Source of the DNA: Bacteroidales bacterium
GTDB lineage: Bacteria; Bacteroidota; Bacteroidia; Bacteroidales; Muribaculaceae
Direction of reading: 5' to 3'
DNA length: 55,912 nt
Assembly: GCA_014800735.1 (NCBI GenBank)
Contig: JAAVFP010000022.1
Location: 1 to 55,912 of the forward strand
Positions within the stretch are counted from its first letter, which is position 1. Each line of letters begins with the position of its first letter. The notes under the pieces are model-generated. The model did no database searches, was not told where the DNA came from, and saw only the letters and a list, made by a program, of their open reading frames with translations. A program made the translations under genes and the position numbers. Below, piece by piece: positions 49,701 through 55,912 of the stretch.

Positions 49701-52475
49701 TTAGTACCACGTGATGCCGTTGGAAAGGGAGGAGCGTTTGTCGTATTTGAGGTCGGACAGGAGCGAGGATTTCACGGCTATGTGGAAGTTGTAGCTCTTG
49801 TAGGGGCCCACGGGCACGAAGCTGGCCGACATGGTGAAGCAGTGCAGGTCGCGCGAGATGTTGCAGTTCATGTAGGCAATCTTGTGCGTGTCGAAGTTGT
49901 AAGAGGCCGACATTGAAAAGTTCCAGCCCGGCGTGGGGCGTATGTTGCCTGACACGCTCAGATTCTGCGTTATCTTGCCGTCGTACTCCATCTTGTCGTA
50001 GTTGAATGCGCCGTAGCCGTAGTTCACCGAGTAGTTGAACGTCAGGTTCCAGGGCACGCTCCATTTGGCGTAGCCGTCGTCGGAGAGTTCGGTATCCTCC
50101 TGGTCGTAGCCGCTGCGCCGGTTGTTGGGGTTATTCGGGTTGTCGGCATCCTGATTGTTAGTGTCCTTGTTGGGGTCGTCCTTTTTCTTGCGCTTGAAGG
50201 TGTCGTTGTTGAAAGTGTAGGAGAATGACGTGCCCGTGCGTTGCAGTCGGCCAATGCCTTTACCGGCCTGGAGGCGGGTTTTGTTCACCTTCACCGGGGC
50301 ACCGTTGGCGTTGAGGGCGTAGGTGTAGACATCCCATGTGGCCGACAGGTTGAGATTGAAGCCCTTTGTGAGTCGCAGCAGGATTGAGGTGCTGAGGTCG
50401 GACCAGCGCAGCGAGTCGGCAGCGAAGTTGTAGCTCTCGTTGATATTGAGGTTCTCGATGATGGAGATTTTCTTTTCGCCGATCGAGTCATTGTCCGACT
50501 TTATTTTGGCCTCGATGTTATTCGCCAGCGAGAATGCCACGGAGCCCGATTTTCCGGCCGTGGGTACGCCGAAAAGAGCATTGGGATAATAGCTGTACTG
50601 GTGCTCCTGCTCCTGGCCGCGGCTGTCGGTATAGTTATAGTGGCCGTAGTAGCCGAAGAAATCCGAAGCGAAGTCGGGGCGCGCGTTGAGCGATACGGAC
50701 GGCGTCATCACATAGCGCACCATCTTGAGCTTCTTGCCAAGTGCACCGAGGGGTTGGAAGAAGGCGTAGACCTTGGTGTCCATGGCCACGGAGGCATCGA
50801 AATCATAGACGTTGTAGAAGCCGTAGGTGGTGTCCATCTGTTCGATGCCCTGTTCGGCGTTCCAGTCGCGGCGCACCTTGCTGGTGTACATGCGGTCCGT
50901 GAATCGTACGGATGGCGTGAGGTTGAAGTATTTGAGCACATTGAACGTGGCCGAGATGGGCACCTCGTGCTTCATGCCGTTGCGCCAGTCCTTGATGAGG
51001 CTTTTCTTGAAAAATTCATTCTGCTTGGCCGTGAGCGAGTTCTGGAGCATACCCGAGTAGGACAGCTTGATTTTTTCGTACCACTTTTCATTTCCTGCAG
51101 CGTGCTTGCGCTTGAAGGGGTACACCTGCGACAGGCTCACGGTGACGTTGGGGAACGACACGGCCAGGGTGGAGTCCTGAGTGCGCTGGGTGAGGTTGAA
51201 GGTGGTTGAAAGGCTCAGCTTGGAATTGGGGATGCGGTAGGTCATGTTCACCGTCGAACTTTTGGTGTTCTCGGTGAACGAGGGCGAGTAGTAGGAATTG
51301 AGGTTGTTGCGCGAATAGCCCGAGGTGGTGAAGTTCACGCTTGCCGACAGCGACATGTTGGGGTTGGCCTTGGCATCCTGGGTGTGGCTCCACAGCACCT
51401 GGAAGTTGGTCTGCGACGAATAGTCCGGTTCGCCCTTCTCCCCGTAGATGGTCTTGAGATAGCTGATGTTGAACGAGCCGTTGAACTTGTAGCGCTTGGC
51501 GTAGCTCGAACGGCCGCTCAGGCCCCACGAGCCTTTGGTGTAGATTTCGCCGGTGAGGGCAAGGTCAATATTGTCGTTGATGGCAAAGTAGTAACCGCCG
51601 TCGCTCAGATAGAAGCCACGGTTATAGTCGTCGCCGAAAGTGGGAACGATGATACCGGAGGCATATTTGTCGGTGAACGGGAAGTAGCCGAACGGAAGGG
51701 CCAGCGGTAGCGGCAGACCGGCAACCACCATGTAGGCCGGGCCGAACACGATGTTTTTGCCCGGGTTCACCTTGGCTTTGGTGAGCTGGAAGTAGAAGTG
51801 CGGGTCGTCGTGCTCGTCGCAGGTGGTGTAGCGGCCGTTGGCCAGATAGAACTGTCCGACGCTGTCTTTTTTTGTGGTACCACCTGTCAGATAGCCCTCG
51901 CCCTGCTGGGTGACAACGTTGGTGATATAACCCTTGGCGGTGTGGAAGTTGTAGCGCATCGAGGCAGCTTCGTATTCAGTGCCGCTTTCGGAGAAAACCG
52001 GCTTGCCGATAACCTCGCCTGTGCTGTCAGTTCGCCCGATAGCGTTCACGGTGTTGTCGTTGAGGTCCATCTGGATTTCGGCTGCGTCCAGTTTGATGTC
52101 GCCGTAGGTCACGGAGCCGGTGCCGTACATATAGGCCGAGTCGCGGCGCACGATAACCATCGAGTCCGCCGACGAGAACAGCACGGGAGCATCAAGGTCG
52201 GATTTCACATAGCGCACACGGCCGGCCGAGCCCATGCCGATGCGTTGGCGGATGGCTTCGGACATCTGCTGCGCGGGCACCACGGCAAGCGAGTCGCCGC
52301 CGAGCGTGTCGGTGGCGATAAGGGCCGGAACGTCCGCCGCGAGGCTTTCAACGGGCGCAAAGCCACTGTCGGCAACCGTGAAATCGCCGGTGGGTGCGTC
52401 CGGCGTAGCGCCGCGTCCGGTAAAGGCCAGGCACAGGAGTAGGATGCCGGCTATATATATGATGAGTTGTCTCAA
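49701..52475 (-). CDS. lptD: LPS assembly outer-membrane protein LptD (Bacteroidetes type)
   Basis: A 924-residue outer-membrane protein that inserts lipopolysaccharide into the outer leaflet. Signal peptide about 1-22; an OstA/LptA-like domain (about 85-190, VRYVKSDLDAPVLFSSADSM and the GDIKLDAAEIQMD strand); then a large barrel beginning near the conserved YFPFTDKYASGIIVPTFGDD. An Asp/Asn-rich insertion (about residues 755-790, DDPNKDTNN and PNNPNNRR) should be a surface loop. The protein ends NGITWY. Length and loop insertion are typical of the Bacteroidetes LptD branch, which is much longer than E. coli LptD. It has a full consensus promoter. Confidence 0.9.
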   Translation of the reverse strand: MRQLIIYIAGILLLCLAFTGRGATPDAPTGDFTVADSGFAPVESLAADVPALIATDTLGGDSLAVVPAQQMSEAIRQRIGMGSAGRVRYVKSDLDAPVLFSSADSMVIVRRDSAYMYGTGSVTYGDIKLDAAEIQMDLNDNTVNAIGRTDSTGEVIGKPVFSESGTEYEAASMRYNFHTAKGYITNVVTQQGEGYLTGGTTKKDSVGQFYLANGRYTTCDEHDDPHFYFQLTKAKVNPGKNIVFGPAYMVVAGLPLPLALPFGYFPFTDKYASGIIVPTFGDDYNRGFYLSDGGYYFAINDNIDLALTGEIYTKGSWGLSGRSSYAKRYKFNGSFNISYLKTIYGEKGEPDYSSQTNFQVLWSHTQDAKANPNMSLSASVNFTTSGYSRNNLNSYYSPSFTENTKSSTVNMTYRIPNSKLSLSTTFNLTQRTQDSTLAVSFPNVTVSLSQVYPFKRKHAAGNEKWYEKIKLSYSGMLQNSLTAKQNEFFKKSLIKDWRNGMKHEVPISATFNVLKYFNLTPSVRFTDRMYTSKVRRDWNAEQGIEQMDTTYGFYNVYDFDASVAMDTKVYAFFQPLGALGKKLKMVRYVMTPSVSLNARPDFASDFFGYYGHYNYTDSRGQEQEHQYSYYPNALFGVPTAGKSGSVAFSLANNIEAKIKSDNDSIGEKKISIIENLNINESYNFAADSLRWSDLSTSILLRLTKGFNLNLSATWDVYTYALNANGAPVKVNKTRLQAGKGIGRLQRTGTSFSYTFNNDTFKRKKKDDPNKDTNNQDADNPNNPNNRRSGYDQEDTELSDDGYAKWSVPWNLTFNYSVNYGYGAFNYDKMEYDGKITQNLSVSGNIRPTPGWNFSMSASYNFDTHKIAYMNCNISRDLHCFTMSASFVPVGPYKSYNFHIAVKSSLLSDLKYDKRSSLSNGITWY

Positions 52476-52500
52476 CTTGAATTGCTGCGATATTATGGTA

Positions 52501-52533
52501 CAAAGTTAAGAAAAAATTGATTATCACGGCAAA
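52501..52533 (-). promoter_or_regulatory. Consensus promoter of lptD
   Basis: TTTG (52530-52533), 21 bases, TAACTTTG (52501-52508) on the minus strand, with about 25 bases to the ATG. Confidence 0.75.
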
Positions 52534-52652
52534 CCCGCAGGTCACTTTTTGTAGGGTTGTAGAACTTTTACCACACCGGGGAGGTTTTACTAATAAGGCC
52601 GGAAGCTTTTCAGGCCCGTTCAACACATTTTTCCACTTTACATTTATTCCCT

Positions 52653-54356
52653 ATGAATTGGTTAATTGAAACCTTCCGTGAAAATCCGGCGATACCCATT
52701 TTTCTTACTCTGGGTATCGGTTTCTGGGTCGGAAAGCTGAAATACAAGACATTCTCGCTCGGAACCGTCACGTCGGTCCTGCTTGTGGGTGTGCTTGTGG
52801 GGCAGATGAACATTCCCATCCCCGGTCCGGTGAAGTCAGTATTCTTCCTGCTGTTCCTGTTTGCAATCGGCTACAGTGTTGGCCCGCAGTTCTTTGCGGC
52901 CCTGAGGGGCTCGGGCATAAAACAGGTGATTTTTGCCTGCGTCATGTGCGTGCTCTGTTTTGCGGTCACCCTCGGTGTGGCCAAGATTTTCGGATATAAT
53001 CCCGGCGAGGCCGCAGGCCTGTTCGGCGGTGCCCAGACAATCTCAGCTGTAATTGGCGTGGGCGACGATACGATTCAGACCCTCGGCGCATCGGCCGCCG
53101 ACAAGAAAAACTGGATTGACCTTGTGCCCGTGTGCTACGCCGTTACTTATATTTTCGGTACAATCGGCTCGGCCTATATCATGGCTTATATCGCCCCGAT
53201 GATGCTTGGCGGCATCAAGAAGGTAAAAGCCCAGACGGCCGAACTGGAAAAGGAGATGAACTCGTCGGAACTCAACTCCGACCCCGCGTTCATCAGCGCC
53301 CAGCGTCCGGTGGTGTTCCGTGCCTACAAGGCCGATGGCGACTTCTTTGCCGAGCCTAAGACTGTTGACGAAATTCAGAAGAAGATATCCGACCTCGGCC
53401 GCGTGATTTTTGTGGACCGCGTGCGCCAGAACGGCTCTATTATCGACGATCCCGACGGCAGCGTGAAAGTTGCCAAGGGCGACGAGATTGTGCTGAGCGG
53501 TCGGCGGGAGTTCGTAATCGAGGACGAATCGTGGATTGGCCCCGAAGTTGCCGACTACGAACTGCTCACTTTCAATGTTGAACAGATTCCCGTGATGGTG
53601 GCCACCAAGCAGTGTGCCAACCTGACTGTGGACCAGCTGCGCCACACCCCCCAGATGAAGGGCGTGGCAATCAGCAAAATCACCCGTGGCGGCCACGAAC
53701 TGCCCGTGTATGCCAAAACTCAACTGATGCGCGGCGACATGATTACCATCACCGGCCTCAAACGCGAGGTGGACGGCGCCGCAAGCTTCATCGGCTATGC
53801 CGACCGTCCTACCAAGACTACCGACATGGTATTCGTCGGTCTCGGCATTTTCATCGGCGCGCTCATCGGTGCCATCACCATCCATCTGGGTGGCATCCCC
53901 GTGAGCCTCAGCACATCGGGCGGCGCTCTTATCGCCGGTCTGCTCCTGGGCTGGCTGCGCAGCAAGCACCCGACTTTCGGCCGTATCCCCGACTCGTCGG
54001 TATGGCTGCTCAATAACCTGGGCCTGAATATGTTCATCGCCGTTATCGGCATCACCGCCGCTCCTACCTTCGTGAGCGGTATCAAGGAAGTGGGCTGGAT
54101 GCTCTTCGTGGCCGGTATCATTGCCACGACTCTCCCGCTTATCCTCGGTGTGATTATCGGCGACAAGGTGTTCCACTTCCCCGCAGCCATCAACATGGGT
54201 TGCTGCGCCGGTAGCCGCACCACAACCGCCACACTGGGTGCTATCCAGGATGCCCTCGGTTCGTCGGTTCCCGCACTGGGCTACACCGTGACCTATGCCA
54301 TCGGCAACACGCTGCTCATCCTGATGGGTGTGGTTATAACACTATGCTGCGCGTAG
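52653..54356 (+). CDS. aspT: Aspartate:alanine exchanger AspT-like
   Basis: A 567-residue inner-membrane transporter of the AAEx family. Two repeated membrane blocks (about 1-185 and 385-567, each with five or six segments) are separated by two TrkA-C-type cytosolic domains (about 205-385). FGGAQTISAVIGVG in the first block and GCCAGSRTTTATLGAIQDAL in the second are the paired substrate-region motifs. AspT exchanges aspartate for alanine; the next gene encodes the aspartate 4-decarboxylase, and together they generate proton-motive force and consume protons. The promoter is unclear; TACATTTA at 52639-52646 is a near match to a -7 box. Confidence 0.9.
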   Translation: MNWLIETFRENPAIPIFLTLGIGFWVGKLKYKTFSLGTVTSVLLVGVLVGQMNIPIPGPVKSVFFLLFLFAIGYSVGPQFFAALRGSGIKQVIFACVMCVLCFAVTLGVAKIFGYNPGEAAGLFGGAQTISAVIGVGDDTIQTLGASAADKKNWIDLVPVCYAVTYIFGTIGSAYIMAYIAPMMLGGIKKVKAQTAELEKEMNSSELNSDPAFISAQRPVVFRAYKADGDFFAEPKTVDEIQKKISDLGRVIFVDRVRQNGSIIDDPDGSVKVAKGDEIVLSGRREFVIEDESWIGPEVADYELLTFNVEQIPVMVATKQCANLTVDQLRHTPQMKGVAISKITRGGHELPVYAKTQLMRGDMITITGLKREVDGAASFIGYADRPTKTTDMVFVGLGIFIGALIGAITIHLGGIPVSLSTSGGALIAGLLLGWLRSKHPTFGRIPDSSVWLLNNLGLNMFIAVIGITAAPTFVSGIKEVGWMLFVAGIIATTLPLILGVIIGDKVFHFPAAINMGCCAGSRTTTATLGAIQDALGSSVPALGYTVTYAIGNTLLILMGVVITLCCA

Positions 54357-54395
54357 AGTAATAAATTGTATATAAACTGCTAATATATATTGATT

Positions 54396-55912
54396 ATGGC
54401 AAATCAAAATCCTCTCTCCGAGTCCTACGAACAGAAACTGGACCGGATGAGTCCCTTCGAAATCAAAAACGAACTTATAAAGCTTGCCAAGGCCGACGCC
54501 CGCAAGTCGTCGCAAACCTTTCTGAATGCAGGCCGTGGTAATCCTAACTGGATTTCCTACGATGCCCGTGAGGCCTTCTTCCTGCTCGGCAAATTCGCTG
54601 TGGACGAAGCCAAACGCACCTTCCAGGACACTCCCGGCATTGCCGGCATGCCTCAGAGCGAGGGCATTGCCGACCGCTTCGAAGCCTTCCTGGCAGCGAA
54701 CGCCGACAGCGAGGCCGGCAAGCTCCTGAGCGGTTCCTACCGTTATATGCTTGACACTGTAAAGGCCGACCGCAACGAACTGGTGTCCGAATGGGCCGAC
54801 GCCATCATCGGCGACCAGTACCCCACGCCTCCCCGCATCCTGAAGTACACTGAGGCTGCCATCCAGCCTTATCTTGCACAGGAAATGGGTCATCGCGCAA
54901 GCGACGGCGGCAAGAACTACGACCTCTTTGCCGTTGAGGGCGGCACGGCCGGCATGTGCTACGTGTTCGACTCGCTCCAGGCCAATCACCTGCTGAAGAA
55001 AGGCGACAAGATTGCGCTGATGGCCCCGCTGTTCACACCGTATATTGAAATTCCGCAGCTGGACCGCTTCCAGTTCGATGTAGTGACCGTGAGCGCCAAC
55101 AAGGTGCAGGCCGACGGCTATCACTACTGGCAGTATCCCGATTCGGAGCTCGACAAGCTTCGTGACCCCAGCGTCAAACTGGTGTGCATGATTAATCCTT
55201 CCAATCCGCCGTCCTACGAACTCTCCAAGGAAAATCTGGACCGCTTTGTGGACATTGTGAAGAAGGATAACCCCAACCTGATGATTGTGTCGGACGAGGT
55301 CTACGGCACCTTCGCCAAGGATTTCAATTCGCTGCTCTACATCCTGCCGGAGAACACGCTGTGCGTCTACTCGTTCTCGAAGTACTTCGGCGCCACCGGT
55401 TGGCGACTGGCAGTGGTGGCTGCCGCCAAGCAGAATATTTTCGACCGCATGATCGCCGCTCTGCCCGAGGCCGAGAAGAAGGACCTCGAAAAACGTTACG
55501 GTTCACTGACGCTGGATGTACCCGGCCTGAAATTCATTGACCGCATGGTGGCCGACAGCCGCGACGTGGCCCTGAACCACACTGCCGGCCTTTCCACCCC
55601 GCAGCAGATTCAGATGAGCCTGTTCGCCCTGAAGTGCCTCATCGACACTGAGGACGTGTACAAAGGCAAGATGCAGGCCATGATTCAGGAGCGACTGAAA
55701 GCCCTGTGGGATGCCACCGGCTTCAAGCTGCCCGACGACCCACTGCGCGTGGGCTACTACGCCGAAATCGACATGATGGTGTGGGCCAAGAAAATCTACG
55801 GTGACGACTTTGCCAAGTGGCTGGACAAGACCCACAATTCGCTTGACGTCACCATGCGTCTGGCAGCCGAAAAGGGCATCGTGGTGCTCAACGGTTCGGG
55901 CTTCGACGGCCC
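54396..55912 (+). CDS. aspD: Aspartate 4-decarboxylase/aminotransferase (cut by window end)
   Basis: The first 505 codons of a PLP enzyme that continues beyond the window; family members are about 530 residues. It converts L-aspartate to L-alanine and CO2, with side aspartate transaminase activity. ATG 54396 opens MANQNPLSESYEQKL. The cofactor Lys329 lies in SFSKYFGATGWRL, preceded by SDEVYGTF (PLP pyridine-binding Asp region) and NPSNPPSYELS. FLNAGRGNPNW near residue 42 is typical of AspD rather than ordinary AAT. It starts 39 bases after aspT, so the two form an operon. Confidence 0.92.
   Translation, partial: MANQNPLSESYEQKLDRMSPFEIKNELIKLAKADARKSSQTFLNAGRGNPNWISYDAREAFFLLGKFAVDEAKRTFQDTPGIAGMPQSEGIADRFEAFLAANADSEAGKLLSGSYRYMLDTVKADRNELVSEWADAIIGDQYPTPPRILKYTEAAIQPYLAQEMGHRASDGGKNYDLFAVEGGTAGMCYVFDSLQANHLLKKGDKIALMAPLFTPYIEIPQLDRFQFDVVTVSANKVQADGYHYWQYPDSELDKLRDPSVKLVCMINPSNPPSYELSKENLDRFVDIVKKDNPNLMIVSDEVYGTFAKDFNSLLYILPENTLCVYSFSKYFGATGWRLAVVAAAKQNIFDRMIAALPEAEKKDLEKRYGSLTLDVPGLKFIDRMVADSRDVALNHTAGLSTPQQIQMSLFALKCLIDTEDVYKGKMQAMIQERLKALWDATGFKLPDDPLRVGYYAEIDMMVWAKKIYGDDFAKWLDKTHNSLDVTMRLAAEKGIVVLNGSGFDG

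Noticed and set aside
53043-54176. 377-codon antisense frame opposite aspT
   Set aside because: Shadow frame over a well-supported membrane transporter.

Overview
The window is a stretch of chromosome from a gut-type Bacteroidales, most likely Muribaculaceae-like (family inferred, not proven). The signs are high GC with dense genes, many promoters of the Bacteroidetes form TTTG-N19-21-TAnnTTTG, lipoproteins with DUF4493/PCMD domains, type IX secretion (T9SS) C-terminal tails, a one-protein hybrid two-component regulator, NapH-like polyferredoxins and a Bacteroidetes-type LptD. I see no rRNA, CRISPR array, phage or insertion sequence. The only clearly atypical gene is an AT-richer YhcG/DUF1016 nuclease at 43.6-44.7 kb.

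Layout. 0-4.3 kb: tRNA-Lys, rmuC, NAD-dependent DNA ligase, phosphoglycerate mutase. 4.4-10.8 kb: an operon of three DUF4493 surface lipoproteins. 10.8-13.7 kb: a palindromic intergenic element, an acyltransferase-like membrane protein, an ECF S-component and a short-chain dehydrogenase. 13.7-18.9 kb: a GH3 glycosidase, nagB, a small outer-membrane barrel, a MIP18-type Fe-S assembly factor overlapping lpxH. 18.9-23.3 kb: an operon of two paralogous outer-membrane barrels, a NapH/NapG-like fused polyferredoxin and an aldo/keto reductase with a ferredoxin tail. 23.3-29.4 kb: three tandem paralogs with a thioredoxin-type CxxC motif and T9SS tails, each with its own promoter and terminator. 29.5-43.5 kb: an amino-sugar/chito-oligosaccharide region. 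43.5-55.9 kb: the YhcG nuclease, folB, rnr, gyrB, lptD, and an aspartate:alanine antiporter next to an aspartate 4-decarboxylase cut by the window end.

The most interesting part is 29.5-43.5 kb. One operon encodes a ROK sugar kinase, a second nagB-type deaminase, a FucP-type sugar importer and a GH18 chitinase-like lipoprotein whose C-terminal third is a ThuA domain. Downstream, a second unit pairs a GH9 enzyme with a free-standing ThuA protein. ThuA thus appears twice, once fused to a beta-N-acetylglucosaminidase-type fold, which suggests a ThuA-dependent step in amino-sugar glycan use outside the usual SusC/SusD arrangement. No SusC/SusD pair lies in the window. A hybrid two-component regulator is encoded nearby and may control the region. 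The roughly 440-base leader in front of the GH9 gene holds two tandem terminator-like hairpins with related loops, suggesting attenuation or a new structured RNA.

Limits: everything is read by eye from the sequence. Residue positions marked about are approximate; promoters and hairpins are pattern matches without energy calculations; no database search was possible.
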